Shown: positions 20,332 to 32,386, numbered from the stretch's first letter. The stretch is 64,000 nt of DNA from Favolaschia claudopus (GCA_037176885.1 JAWWNJ010000061.1:930001-994000), one strand, 5' to 3'. The notes: generated from the sequence alone by a model not told the origin. A program made the numbers and translations.

Positions 20332-21475
20332 ATGCCAATCCCTTCCTCCCCGATAATTCACTTTACGACCTCGCTTCGCAAGAAAGGCGTCCCTGGATCT
20401 GAGGAACAAACCGTACGCGTTTTTCAATTTTTTTTCTGCATATTGCCACTGGTTGCGACTCACTGGCAGCGCTCTCGACTGGAGTGGAACTGGGGACTGG
20501 GACATAACCATCTTGACGAACATCTTGAGCAATTTTGTGCGTAAAATAGCATTGCATTCTGAGTATTTCTCATCATATCATCTAGCGGACCTACAAGGCT
20601 TCTTGATCAACGAAGATGTTCTGGTGTTTCCCCGCAACGATGTCATCCAACAAATATTTCGCCACCACGAAGGGCGTATGGGTGCTCGTCGGCCTGATAT
20701 AAGAAAGGTTTTTACTCCGTTCTACTTTCTGCTCCAAGGCCAACCTGTGGTCAGCTGTACAACGGTGTCGAATTCTTCGAATATCTCGTTGTCCCTACGA
20801 CCGCCGCAATGAATCTAGCGCCTAGAATCGTGAACCTCCAAGTTCCATCTCATACCGCCCTATGCACCACGTCTGGCAAAATGACTCATGCATGGGGATC
20901 GCTGCCACGCAAAGAGTGGGAAGCCCATTGTGTTTCCCTTGTCGAGGGGGCGAACGCAGTCACCTGTCATAACCGGCCCCCACTGGGAAGGTGGCAGCTC
21001 ACGGAGATGGAGCTTATACACCGCGCATGGTCGTGGGCGACTTACGTGCCCCCCCAGTTCCTCAACGCGGACTCATGGTACCAAGCGAAAGTCGTCGGAT
21101 TCCGTGTCTAGAGCCAGTACCTCTGCTTCCTGTCGCGAACCGAAACGTCGGCTGCTCCCCTGTGACCTCGAATCAGCGTCTTCAGCAGACGCCGCGGACG
21201 ACGGGCACGAGACTGCCAGTCGCATCTCGTGTATCAACGGTAAATCTGGGGCGTTGGCGAGCATGGATGGTTTCGTGGATGAATGGCTGGAGAAAACCCA
21301 GAGGCTGGCTACAGGAGCGTTCACAGCAAAGACTGAGGATGGTGACGAGTTGCTGGTAAATGATGAACAGGTCCAGGAGTATTCGATGGAGCAGCCGCGG
21401 GTTGTTAGCAGTCTTGACCTGAATCAGCCAGACTATCGGTTGAAGGAAAGACGTCGTCCTGATTTATGTTTCTGA
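20332..21475 (+). CDS. unknown protein, five exons
   Basis: No single long open frame exists, but exons 20332-20412, 20470-20536, 20586-20707, 20755-20990 and 21058-21475 join in phase to 307 residues. Introns are 47-67 nt with GT-AG ends. Segments that look coding are DVIQQIFRHHEG, YNGVEFFEYLVVPTTAA, a region with KMTHAW and EWEAHC, a basic-serine stretch GTKRKSSDSVSRAS that could be a nuclear localisation signal, and an acidic helical C-terminus (VDEWLEKTQRLA). I recognise no family. The start could be further upstream, because the frame is open from 20284 but only with a GTG there. It follows the Zn2Cys6 gene by 190 bp on the same strand. Confidence 0.45.
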
Positions 21476-22418
21476 CTTCGCAAATCGTATCTGTATTCAC
21501 GTCCTAGGTTATACCTATTTATATAATTAAGTTGTGGTTAGACCGCGATGATCACCACGGACGAGAAGCAAAATTCCGAGTCCGTACTTAACAGCAATGG
21601 CGGGTATCGAATCATCACCGCTTGAAGGTGTATTCTCGCCACCATGCCGGTTGTATGGAGTTCGCCCTCCAAGACATCAGTTGCAAGTCCTTGCAACATG
21701 TGGAGAGGACTGTGGGACAGGAAGAAAACTGCCAGTGCCAGCAGTGGATCATATTCTGAGCCAGATTGTTTGCACGGTGGGCGGACAATCAAGCCAAGCG
21801 TTGGTATGCAAAAGCGTGGAACGGGTTTATAGTACAGCAAGATTGTTCATTTCGATTCAGTTGCAGAACGAATTACAGGGTCGGACTGCTGGCTCATGAG
21901 CATCTGCCGACAAACAATTCCTCGGAACGCACCGTTTGTCCTCTATTATGTCCTGTGAGTCTATAGTCTCGCGCAATCATAATTTCGTCCCATCTTTCAA
22001 GGTGATACCGGGGAGGCTTCGCGCATATAAGCAAGGAAAGCAATAAAATTGCGAACTCAAGGCCGAACCTTTCCTTGGTTTTGGGCACGGAAGGACAAGT
22101 TGGCCAGAAAACCTGTTACACCAAACATGGTGATCATAAGACCTGAGAGTACGGCTCGTCAGACTCATGTATTCGAGATAAATTGTGAAGCGCGACCGGA
22201 GGGTATCAGAGCCTCCCAAGGAATAGGCATGGTGTAGCAGTGGAGGAAGTATCAGTTTCCGGGTTTTGGTCGTGTTAGCATCACACGGCAATGGCATGAA
22301 AACGTTATGTGCATTACATAAGTCATCGAAAGAAAAAAAATAATGAAAGTAAAACTGAAGAAGCGCAAATATTTAAAGAAAGGAGTGTGGTGACGAGGCT
22401 ATAAAACGTCGTAAGTTT
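21476..22418. other. intergenic, convergent, no gene recognised
   Basis: AT-rich DNA lies between two convergent gene ends. Open frames up to about 100 codons occur on both strands (for example 21538-21899) but none has motif or splice support. Confidence 0.5.
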
Positions 22419-23808
22419 TTACATGGTCCAGTGATCATGGCTTTGTTTATACGGTGAAGGTGTGTAGAATGGCAGGGCGTGCGACGCAGTGTAGGGAGTG
22501 CTAGCGCCATACACAGGCATTCCCGACAGAGGAACAGAGATAGGAGAGGTCAAGAAATGTCCAGAAATCGGGGAAGACCGGATGCGATCCATTTCGCCAC
22601 TATACTCCCAACCAGACGGCGCGTTGCTTCCAAACACGTCAGATTGAGGCGAATAGCTGTCCATCGAGAGCGATGCCGGGGAGGTATGCGCCAGGGGGGA
22701 AAGCGTCGGGGGCAGAAATTGGGACGGCCGCCCTCCGTATAGTGCGAGGGGCGATCCTGAGACAGACGCGTGGTAAACGGGGGAACCCATTCCTGGGCCG
22801 ACATGAGGAGAGGTGTATCCGGCGGTGTACATGGGCGGGGTGGCCATGACAGAGGTACACTGGCCCGGGAATTCGCTGACGGAAGGGACATTGTTGACCG
22901 GCAACAAGCCAGGCACAGGTATCCAATGGCAGCCCTGGGAATAAGTGGAGTAAGTTCCAGATGCTGTAGTCGTATAGTCGGCCGGGAGGGACGTCCCAGC
23001 GAAGGAAGATGGAGTCAAAGAATGTGAGTGGGTTGTATAAGGGCTGTTTGAGAAAGATTCTGCAGGGTAAATATGAGAAGACGATGTTGTGACGGGATAT
23101 AAAGGGGCAGCGAAGGAGGATGTGGAACCCCCGAAAAGACACGTTTCGTGTATGGTGCCATCATGAGATGCAGGAGAAGGGAAAGAGTTGAGAAGGTTGA
23201 AATCGGAAGAAAGGGTATTGGCAGCGGACGAGGACATGGCCTCCACCACGACAGGTGAAAGGTCCCTGTAAGCGGGAGGAGGGGAACCGGTAACAACATA
23301 TGAACCATCGGCGTGAAGCTCTCCTTGCTCACAGCCAGCCGTCGACGGTGGCAGAGCAGGCAACCAGCGACCGCCCCATATAGACAACTAGATAAAATAA
23401 GTAAATGAGCCGTAGATAAAGAGAATGATGCATGATGTTACTCACGTACTTCTTCATATGCTTCAAATCCTTCGGTATCGCCTTGGCCTTGCGCCGTTTC
23501 GACCGTGACGGCGCCTGCTTGACGATATTGTTCCTGATTATCCGCTCCGCCTTCCCCTTCCCCTTGTCCTGCGCCGCACCCTTGGTGGAGGATGACGGGG
23601 GACCCTTCTCAGAGGCATCTCCTTCGTCATGATCATCGAAAGGAATTTGCCTCTGTTCCTCAGGATCCGTCCCAGGTGACGGCGAAACCCTCCACCTTTT
23701 CATGACAAGAATGAAGAGTGCAAGAACAGGTAGAAGGCAGAGCGCCGGGATGAAGACGCCGGGAAAGGATTCGAGCTGCTTCAAAATCTTGAGGTTTATA
23801 AGTACCAT
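22419..23808 (-). CDS. unknown single-pass membrane protein with Ser/Thr/Pro-rich tail
   Basis: Two exons, 23808-23446 and 23387-22419, join in phase 0 to 443 residues. The chosen ATG (23808) places one hydrophobic helix at about residues 14-36 (VFIPALCLLPVLALFILVM) near the N-terminus, followed by Lys-Arg. The next 90 residues are charged, with an acidic FDDHDEGDASEK run and basic KGKGKAERI and SRSKRRKAKA runs. The remaining 320 residues are low-complexity Ser/Thr/Tyr/Pro, rich in SP, YTT and SSS words, and probably disordered and heavily phosphorylated. The open frame extends upstream beyond 23808, but those residues look like translated 5' leader. No family is recognised. Confidence 0.65.
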
Positions 23809-24995
23809 GCTGGTGACTCGGAGCGTTCGAGTTTGTAGACTCGTTCGGATTTCCCTCAGGCTGCCAACTTTATTGCAATCTGCCGTTGACTCGATCCCAC
23901 AGTGCGGGGTCAGATAGCCGCCGATACACCTGTGGTGCGCAGAGCACATGTCTGAATGGACTCGAAAAAAAAATTGTGTGGCGCACAAGAGATGAGAAAA
24001 TCTAATCTTCATTGTTTGTCGCCAGAATAATCAGTAAATCATTCGGATATGGAACTTTTTTGATGGCGGGCGGTGCTAAAGCAGTCCCGAAGGTCTTCCG
24101 AGAATTCCAACGTAGAACGAAGCAGACACCTCTGGGGACCCACAAAACACAGCTTCGGTCATTCTTGAGGCGATGAGCCAGTAAACACGTTGAAAAGGCG
24201 TGTCGCCCTGCCCGTGGAGTGCGGCAAGTGCCATGTCGTGTCCAGTGCAAGCTAGAAGTGCAAGCTAGAGTTGCGGAGAGGGAGGTTCCAGAAATCTCGA
24301 CAACATCCAGAAAACCAGTGTACCGCATTTGAGACTAGCCAGACATCCATGAAAGACGATTCCCAAGGTGCATGGAGCGTCCTTGGTAAATCCCGGAAAT
24401 AGCAGCTCCCCGACGCCGCACGAAGGACAAACCTTCAAAGATTCACAAAGATGTCTGTTGGCAGCAACGTCGGGGAGTCGGAGGCATCAGCGCACCGAGA
24501 GCAGCACAAGTACCATACTATCAGGAGTGACGTCGGAGACTACGGGGCCAATAAAGCAGTAGACCATACACACCAGAAACCAGTAAGCGCGGCCAGCGTC
24601 AAAGCAGTGCGAGGTGCCATTCTAGCAGCTACCAAAAAAGGCGATTAGTGATGGAACATATAGCAACTAGGAAGGACGCACCGAATCATCATCGTGCAGT
24701 AATAGCACCCCGCTATGAAAAGTGAAACACCGGAGATTAGTATCGCGCCCCTCCCCTCGATAGGCCGACAGAGCTATCTGAACAGAAACACACGCACCAC
24801 TTCGAACCCTATCTCCACAAAACGGTAAACCCCACATCGCCCTAGATGAAAATATAATGTATTCAAGCAAACCGTGTGTAACTTACAATTGTGATTGACT
24901 GAGCGAGAGGGATACAAGATGAGGTTTATTTACAATGCTGAGTATAGTCGCGGAAACGGAACGGAACGGAATAATAGAATAGAATAGAGCAACGT
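23809..24995. other. intergenic, no gene recognised
   Basis: This is the promoter side of the membrane-protein gene and the 3' side of the REEP gene. Some GT...AG pairs on the minus strand near 24600-24890 could be introns of a non-coding transcript, but the enclosed peptide is only about 25 codons. Confidence 0.45.
24925..24930 (-). terminator. candidate AATAAA polyadenylation signal of the REEP-like gene
   Basis: AATAAA on the minus strand lies about 66 nt downstream of the stop codon at 24996, a usual distance for a fungal cleavage and polyadenylation signal. Confidence 0.4.
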
Positions 24996-26886
24996 TCACT
25001 TTCGTTTACCTGTCACGCCGGGCGCTCTACGCGACGTCCGCACCGCTGCCGGCGCCACAGAGGGTCCGTCCGAATCAGCATGCGCAGGAACATCACGGCT
25101 CGACATGGACCGAGACGCTGCCCCGCTGACCGCTTTGCCTCGACGAGACGGTGCGGCAGAGGGCACATCGGAAGCCTCAGCCTCAGATCGTGGCTGCCGC
25201 TGTCGCCTCCCCGGGGGTGGGGGAACCGTAACGGGAGGAGGTTCGCGGGACGCGCTTCTAGTGGTCCGCCGCGGCTGCACCCTGCTGGGCGGCGCAGTGA
25301 CGACCCGTCGCTTCTTCGCCAAAGGTGACTCTGCCTCGCTCGTGCTCCCACTCACGCTCGTGGTATCCCTATCGTCGTCAGCCTCATCTTCCGACGTGTC
25401 GGATGAACTCGCAGCGGACTTGTCGTCGTCCTCAATGAGTTCCAGCTGACCGACAACGCGCCCACGACGGAGACGAGGTTCCGCGGCGACGAGTTCCCTT
25501 GACCGTTTGCGGCCAACAAGAGAGCTGGCACTGGAGCTACTGGACACAGATGAAGTGTCGGAGGATATCCGGGAGAGAAGAGATGGCAGAGGAACGAGAG
25601 CAGGTTCCGCTGAGACCTTACTTCTGGACCGAGTCATCCGGACCGTATCTGGCACTTCTGCAAGTCCACTACTAGGAGTCCGCAACGTGACATTGAAATC
25701 GTCTTCCTCCTCCTCGTCGTCTTCATCCATAGTCTCGTCCTGAGACGCCGTGGTGGTAATCCCACTGAAAGAAGCGCTAATTTGAATTCCTAACACATTC
25801 TGATTCTCGTCGCTCGAGTCTCGCGCAAAGCCGGAATTCGGCAGCTCAGGCGGCGACGGGAGCGACTGACCAAAATCCTGCATCGTGTCTTCCGGAATCG
25901 GAGCGAACTGCTGCATGGGTGGAAGAGGAAGTCGAGAGGCGGGTGGTGGGAGGGGCGTGGGAGGATAGGCGGACGGGAAGGGCGGATATTGCCTCCATTC
26001 CTCCATGTGTTGTCGTGCGCGCTGGTCCTCTAAGGACTCGGGAAAAGGGTTCGGGAGATCTGCATGGCTGTCGTCGTCGTCGTGATACGCTGAGCGGGAT
26101 GGATGCCATATCTCGTGCGGACCAGATGCTCGTCGGGGAACAGTCTCGGTTGCAGCATAAGGCGGAGGCGGGGGAAGATTTGGCGAGGGATTGACAGCAT
26201 CAGGCGGCAATGGCCCGGATGAGCGCCGCCGATTGCCAGCTTGAACAGGCATTTGATACGAGACGGAATGCAGGACCTCGTGGACCTCTGCATACAAACC
26301 TCCATTCGCCCTGTCGTTTTCCTCGACGTGACCGTGCGCAAATGTGCGGTTCCACCACGACGCCGCAAGTTGAAACGGATAAGACAGCATCAAGAATATA
26401 ATGTCACCGAACATTCGAACGACATCCGACAGGGCATCCAGAGTCGCCGTGTAAGGCCTCAGCAAGGGTCGAATGATGTGCAAGAATATGGGTTCAGCGC
26501 CCTATGAACGTTCAGTGCAATGCTAACGCGAAGAAGAAAACCACAAACCCTTGCACGAGTGAAAATAAGGAATAGAAGGAGAAGAGACTTGACTTCGTCG
26601 TAAAACGGGATAAATAGCGAAACAATCTGTTCCCCCAGACGCTCATACATCATAAGGCAGCACTTTCAGACGTATTAGCCAGGGATTGTTTGAACACACG
26701 AGGACTCACCCAGACGATCCACACCGCCAGACACCCCTTCATATTCCGCTTCCGCTGTGATAGGGCTCGGACAGACGGTTGACCAGAGTCACGAGGGTAA
26801 GGTCGGGGAAGTTTCAAGACTTTAAATGTGTCGTATATGTTCAAGAGCAGCATTACAAGCCGCAGAATAGGAACTATGAGCGCCAT
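24996..26886 (-). CDS. REEP/YOP1-type (TB2/DP1/HVA22) ER membrane-shaping protein with long disordered extension
   Basis: Three exons, 26886-26710, 26662-26549 and 26501-24996, join in phase 0 to 598 residues. The N-terminal 130 residues carry TB2/DP1/HVA22 features: a hydrophobic start, a TFKVL block, a basic linker, WIVW, then MMYERLGEQIVSLFIPFYDEVKSLLLLFLIFTR and IIRPLLRPY. These proteins form hairpins in the ER membrane, bend tubules and act in ER-phagy or secretion. After about residue 150 the sequence is disordered: proline-rich (LPPPPPY), a run of acidic residues (DEDDEEEEDD), serine-rich stretches and several basic RRGK/KKRR patches that look like nuclear localisation or microtubule-binding signals. 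Typical YOP1 proteins are under 200 residues, so the extension is the notable feature. Confidence 0.82.
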
Positions 26887-28003
26887 TGTGCGCAATTGGA
26901 GTATTTGTTGGAAAAGACAAGAACTTTGAAGGCGACTATTGCCACTTGAGAGACTATGAAAGGGTCATGAGCAGGCTGAGAACAGAAACTTGGCCAATAG
27001 TGTCGTCGCCGTCGTACGACTCGTCGTCGTTGGTGGCAGCTAGCACGTGTGTTTGATTCAAAGGCTACTGCGCAAACAACCGCTCATCGCCCAAATAGGA
27101 AGTTGCGTACGTAAGATAATCACACATTTCCCCTCATTTCCACCATCTCCCTCATATCTCAACATCAAAAGAATCTATTCGGGAAATCGATGGGGATTTA
27201 CTATACCTTGGTTCTTCTGAGTTCTGTTGAAAATCCGCATGATATTGAGGGAGGAGATACTTACTTATAGCTTTTTGACGAAAATTCTCTGGATTCAATC
27301 ATTCACTGAAGGAATTTGGGCTTCAATTTTCTTGGTATGATGTCAATTAGTCATCTTGGGTAAATACATCTTATAGAATCATGTTCTGAAACTAATGCAT
27401 GCTTTAAATGCTGTATATTTGTCTTGAAGTGAGTACATACATTGGCAATGTGCTGAAAACAACGCTCTGGCTCTTGGTCTTGACGCATTCTTATGTCAGA
27501 AACCGGTCAATATCAGGGACTCATGAAGTTGATTTGCACTTCCCGAATCCCAGCCCTTATCTCTGTTGTACGTGGCGAGAGTTCTTCACTGGATCCACTT
27601 GAGACGTAAATCTTCACGAACAAACTACCTCCTCTTTCAATGGGTTTCAGATCACTTCAAGTTCAGGGAAGATCTGGGACAAACGCGCTAACGCAGGTTT
27701 CTGTCGATTGGACGAACAGAATTTTGAATTTCGTCCTTAGTCGTTGGGATATCAGAGAGTGTACGGACCAGGATGAGGCTTATCTTAGTGTCTTTTGTTT
27801 CGAGGCGCAATGTAGCGCATTACATTAGTATTCGATATTATAACAGATATGGATACAAAAGCAGACATTCCGAGTCGTCGATACAAAAAAGTCATTGCAC
27901 GTAATCAATCATGCGGGAAAATGGGAGGGAAGTAATCATTCATTGCCATTGGGATCAACCCAAAAGCACCAGTCGTCAATCGTTTCGTCGTCACTCCGTT
28001 CCA
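26887..28003. other. intergenic, AT-rich, no gene recognised
   Basis: 1.1 kb lie between the REEP start and the end of the next minus-strand gene. Small open frames around 27400-27830 on the plus strand have no motif. The REEP promoter should lie near 26887-27150. Confidence 0.5.
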
Positions 28004-29257
28004 TCAATCCCGCCTTCGAAAAAGATTCTTCAACGACTTTCCCTTCGACCCCACCGTCGCGACGGACACAGCGCTCATCCTCCGCACATGCGACGACGAC
28101 GGAAGTGCGGGGGGCGGCATCGTGTAGGGAGAAACAGGGACATGAGGAGCAGTCAACGGCGCAGGCGCGAACGACGACGCAAAGAAGTCCTTTCTGAAAA
28201 CATCGTGGTCCGCATGCGCAGATCCGGACAGCTGGAGCGGTGCGGGTGCACCTCGACGCCGGCGCGCATTCAGCTGGGGAGCGCCAAACGCCGCATCTAC
28301 ATCAACAAGTTGAAGGCCCGGCTTGTTCAGATGTTTCGCCGGGCGCGCGGACGCCTTCCCCGAACGACGCCGATCAGACAAGGGAACGAAATCCGCCATC
28401 CCCTCGTCCTCTGCAGGTTTCACCAGATACCTGACATCCAAATCCGAATCCTGCGTTGACACGCTCCCTCGACGCTCCTCACCCGCATCCTCGTTCTCCT
28501 TGCCGCGAAACTGGACCCAGGCATCGGCAGGGACGCGTTGCTGCTCTCTGTCCAACAGATGCTTGTACTCCCACCGCTCCTCCTCGTCCCACCATATCCC
28601 GCCCTTTTCGTCGCGGAAGACCTCGCCGACGCCGACTCCGGGGCCGGCAGCTTTGGCTTGTTTGGTCATGACGCGCTTGGCGTGGGTTTCGATGGAGCCG
28701 CCGCCGAGAAGCTGCATGAGGGCGAGCTCGTTTGCGAGGGGCATGGGAGCGGCGTTTTTGTGATGGTCGACCGACTTTCTACGCTTCGTGATGGTGGGGA
28801 CGGCGGGAGGCTTAGTGGACGAGGAAGCTTTGTGGGCGGTGGAAGAGGGCATGGGGGGCACGGGCACGGAGGCTGAGACGGAGGTGGAGCGAGAACGGGT
28901 GAGGGTGGAGAGAGAACGGAAGCGTTTAGGGGCGCTGGGTGTTTTTGTGGGTGTGGGGAGGGGGACCTCTGGAGTCTGAGCCTGTCCTAAGAATAGGGAA
29001 GGGGTGCAAGGGTCCACGGGGAACTGCACGAAGACAGATGAATAGCCGACTTGCGTGAGATCGAACTCCTTCAACGAGTCCTTCACAAATGAGATAGAAC
29101 CAGAGGGTCTGCGGGAGCAGACAGACGGACGGCGACGAGGGGAGAGCGGTGCAGGAGAACCGGGCTGGACGTTTGCTGCCCAAGATATAATGACAGAGTT
29201 GGAGCGTTGCCGCGCGGGGATTACAACAGCATATTTAAACGGGGTTTGGGCAGACAT
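28004..29257 (-). CDS. unknown basidiomycete protein, largely disordered
   Basis: A single exon of 417 residues from the ATG at 29257; the open frame upstream starts only with TTG and encodes a leader-like stretch. Most of it is Ser/Pro/Ala-rich. A better ordered block lies in the middle: LANELALMQLLGGGS, a lysine-rich segment, then GGIWWDEEERWEYKHLLD and WVQFRGKE. The end is basic (KGKSLKNLFRRRD) and could bind membranes or nucleic acid. The KEYHLL-like Trp-Trp-acidic block looks conserved rather than random, but I cannot assign a family. It is divergent from the F-box gene at 29873, with 615 bp between. Confidence 0.6.
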   Translation of the reverse strand: MSAQTPFKYAVVIPARQRSNSVIISWAANVQPGSPAPLSPRRRPSVCSRRPSGSISFVKDSLKEFDLTQVGYSSVFVQFPVDPCTPSLFLGQAQTPEVPLPTPTKTPSAPKRFRSLSTLTRSRSTSVSASVPVPPMPSSTAHKASSSTKPPAVPTITKRRKSVDHHKNAAPMPLANELALMQLLGGGSIETHAKRVMTKQAKAAGPGVGVGEVFRDEKGGIWWDEEERWEYKHLLDREQQRVPADAWVQFRGKENEDAGEERRGSVSTQDSDLDVRYLVKPAEDEGMADFVPLSDRRRSGKASARPAKHLNKPGLQLVDVDAAFGAPQLNARRRRGAPAPLQLSGSAHADHDVFRKDFFASSFAPAPLTAPHVPVSPYTMPPPALPSSSHVRRMSAVSVATVGSKGKSLKNLFRRRD

Positions 29258-29872
29258 CTTCAAGGCGCTTAGATGCAGTGAAATAGCGCACACGAGGCCG
29301 CTTACCGTAAGGAAAAGAGTGGGGGTAATGAAAGATAGACGGAACAAGAAGAACGTTAATAACAGACGTGAGTGAGGGTAGCTCTAAAGCTCACCAGTCA
29401 AGAGGCGCGCCTTATAATGAAAAACTCGAACAAAAGAGCATCGTAGTCCTTAAGCGGGACAATAACTAGCCCACCAACCTATTTGGGCGGTCTTTGTACG
29501 CCGGCGCTATTGTTCGCAGCATTTGTTCTCTTGCACAATGAGGTTCTCGTGTTAGCTGCTTCTGGAACAAGGACAGCACCATATGTGCTTGGACCGAAGA
29601 CAGAGAAGCCACTGCAACATTGTGGAGGTCGGAAGCAAGTACAAGAGCTTCCTTTTTGGGACTGTTGGCGTTGTTGTTCCTAACTCGGTCAATTCCCACG
29701 AATTCTCTGGCGGCCCGGGACCCGGCTGAGTTTTTTTTTGTCTGTTTCGGGCACGTTTCGGGCGGGAAAGTACGCGTTCTAGGATACACCTGCCCAGCAG
29801 CTGAAAGCTCACGCGAATCTTGCCATCAGAACATACTGTACTATCCTTCGCGACCTTTCATTCTCTTGCGAA

Positions 29873-31135
29873 ATGGTTAAAAAATCCGCAGTCCGAACAC
29901 GTCGCCCCAAGGCTACGCTCTCCGCGCCAATTCCGCCCGAAATATGCGCCATAATATGCGACATGGTGGCCGACAGACGGGGTCTGTTGATACTATGCAG
30001 AATGTCCAGCACCTTTCGTGCTCAAGCACAACGGCTGCTCTACCGCTCCATCGACCTATCTGACAAACCCATACGAAACTTAAACGTGTGGGCTGCTGCT
30101 GTATCAAAACATGCATATCTCGCCGAATTTGTGCACTCGCTCGTTCTGCGACTTCCCGACATGGTCTCTTTTGAAGCGTCCACCGCCAACAAACTTGGTC
30201 GTGCGCTCTCGAAGTGCGTCAACCTCAAGGAGCTGCGTATCTTGGCCGAAGGAACAGGCTCCGTTGTCGCAGCGGGTCACAACTCCTTCTATGGGTGGAT
30301 GCTCAACAAATGTTCCTTTCGACTGACACACTTCGAAAATCAATATTTCGACGACACAATTATCAGGGACTTCTGGAGGAAGCAGACTGAGCTCCTTGTT
30401 GTGTCCAGTGAACACAACGTGTGCGCTATGGACCCGGACTTGGGGTTACTCCCCCAAGTTATTGCTTTCAATACAAACCACATGGGGAACCTTCCTGTCG
30501 AACGACCCTTGCAGCGTATCGAAACACGAGTGTGCAATAACCTCACTCCCTTGAAACAGTACGAGGCGACCTTGACCACACTGAATCTGACGCAAATCTG
30601 GATTAATCGGGATTTCCCCATTGGAGCCGTAATCAAGGTCGTTGCTGAGACCCTCCCAAATCTGGTACATCTTGGGATAATCGAAGAGGATCGGTGTCGT
30701 GATGTGCGTGGGGCCAACTTCAGTTCCAACCTACCAATCACTCACAGCTCGAATTTTCAGAACACATATCATCCGACTGGTGCCACATCGAAGGCGATAC
30801 TACAGAAATTCACCAAACTGCAGACCTTCCTTCTTCAACTACAGGACACTTGGCGCTTTGTCATCCAAGGCGCCAGTGACACTCAGCACGCCTTGACTTC
30901 CCCTACTACCGTCTGCGATCTCGGCCGCGAGATAATGACCGTGTGCCCAACACTGCGACAGACTGCCATCCATGTTAAGATTTTTGGGATGGACGTTTGC
31001 GTGCTGACGAGACCCCAGCCAGGGGGGACCATCCGAGAGGTGCCTGGCCCATGGCCCGGGATCGGGGTGTTCTCGATGTTTTGGAAGCCGGCGAATATCC
31101 TCTTACCTGTGCATCAAGACTGGAACCCGCAATGA
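29873..31135 (+). CDS. F-box-like protein, family 2 copy 1
   Basis: Exons 29873-30703 and 30761-31135 give 401 residues. The intron (57 nt) has no stop and a length divisible by three, so the frame is also open without splicing; it is inferred from comparison with copies 3 and 4, where the same site has an intron with stops. The N-terminus is basic (VRTRRPK), then IPPEICAIICDMVADRRGLLILCRMSSTFRAQAQRLLYRSIDL forms an F-box-like domain at about 19-65. The rest contains Leu-rich segments (LVLRLPDMV, CVNLKELRIL, LPNLVHLGII, KLQTFLLQL) and ends ...FSMFW plus tail. It probably works as an SCF adaptor; the target is unknown. Confidence 0.8.
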   Translation: MVKKSAVRTRRPKATLSAPIPPEICAIICDMVADRRGLLILCRMSSTFRAQAQRLLYRSIDLSDKPIRNLNVWAAAVSKHAYLAEFVHSLVLRLPDMVSFEASTANKLGRALSKCVNLKELRILAEGTGSVVAAGHNSFYGWMLNKCSFRLTHFENQYFDDTIIRDFWRKQTELLVVSSEHNVCAMDPDLGLLPQVIAFNTNHMGNLPVERPLQRIETRVCNNLTPLKQYEATLTTLNLTQIWINRDFPIGAVIKVVAETLPNLVHLGIIEEDRCRDVRGANFSSNLPITHSSNFQNTYHPTGATSKAILQKFTKLQTFLLQLQDTWRFVIQGASDTQHALTSPTTVCDLGREIMTVCPTLRQTAIHVKIFGMDVCVLTRPQPGGTIREVPGPWPGIGVFSMFWKPANILLPVHQDWNPQ

Positions 31136-32386
31136 GGTGGACTGTACGCGTATCAATAATTATAGGTATTCGACGGAGCAGGTATAAATCTCTAATATAG
31201 GTTTCTGCGAGCCATGTATAATGAGCGAACGGGATACGTAGCTCATTGTTCAGTCTCCAAATTCACGTCGTTTGACGTCAGTCAACGAAACTCTGTAACA
31301 TCGCAGCTAACCTAGAGATGTAGCAAATCATCGAGCACCTCCAAAAGTTGTCTTCACCCCAATATTAATGCAAAGTTTTAAAACATCTAGGGCGTTTAGT
31401 TTCAAGGTCCAGAAATCACCGTCACCATTGGCCGGCCGCCAAAGGAGGACATGAGGTGCGTGGTAAGAGACCCACATAAACACCCCGCCAACCGCAAAGA
31501 CCATAAGAATAATTGTAATCATTGCAGAGTTCCACATCCTGCGAAGCGCGTCGAGATATAACAAATTGTGTCCCGATTGATGAGGCCAGCGGGCTCTACA
31601 GTCCGAAGATTATCAGAGAGGGCCAGCACGCCATGGAATATAGCAGTGACTCACGCTTTGTGACTTTGGACGTTTTCGTTCGTGGTTTGGTGTTTACATC
31701 GCAGACAAGCACGCCATCGACGCGACGATGCCCTTTGATGGGTTCCCCACACTCGGCATGGACAGGCTTTTTGCGCGCGTGTGTGTCGGGGGACGAGCTG
31801 CTTCGCATCGCGAATGTTCTATAAGCTGGGTGGGGTGAGTTACATAGATATCTGCGCGAAGGACTTGTACGGACGGGGGAATTTGAGGGGCCACTCAGGC
31901 TACAGTGCCGCTGGGAGTTGGTTGCGCGACTTATATGTGCTCAGGTGAATAGCTTTGTTTCCGACTCCTTAGTTGAGGAAGAGTTGTAGACAAAGAAGAA
32001 CTTGAGGAGACAAACGCAATTCCATGGCAAAGAATGCACGCATCAACGGGAGACCTTTTTGAGTTCAGAAAGAAGGAGAGGAGTCAAAAAGAAAAAACTC
32101 TATTTTCTGCCAGAGAGAGTCTGGCGTAGCGATGAGCTCTGGGCCCTAGGACGCGTGACCATCTAAGTCATGTGATGTGACTTGACGCGCCTGTGACAGT
32201 CTTCCTTGACTGTCCGCAGCCAGCGTCAACTTTTGCATTGGGCCTCAACATTGTCCCATCTTTATTCACAGCAGATTTGTTTATCATTAACGGACGAATC
32301 GTGATATATACATGTCGCATTATCTCAAACTTATATACGCTGAACCGAGGGTCGACAAGGAAGATTCAGGGAGTATCATCAAATAA
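31136..32386. other. intergenic; one small membrane-like open frame
   Basis: 1.25 kb separate two convergent genes. On the minus strand, 31564-31328 is open and encodes a hydrophobic segment (MITIILMVFAVGGVFMWV) after an internal ATG, but no upstream exon or family was found. GTCAC/GTGAC-type inverted repeats occur near 31645 and 32165. Confidence 0.4.
32165..32183. promoter_or_regulatory. AAGTCA-N7-TGACTT inverted repeat
   Basis: Six-base arms at 32165-32170 and 32178-32183 have a GTGATG-containing spacer. It belongs to the same class of GTCA/TGAC palindromes seen in other promoters of the window, although here it lies between convergent genes. Confidence 0.3.

Noticed and set aside
24600..24890. 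Small minus-strand gene with several introns and a ~25-residue peptide
   Set aside because: The peptide has no family features and the region lies downstream of the REEP gene's polyadenylation signal; splice-like sites alone are not enough.
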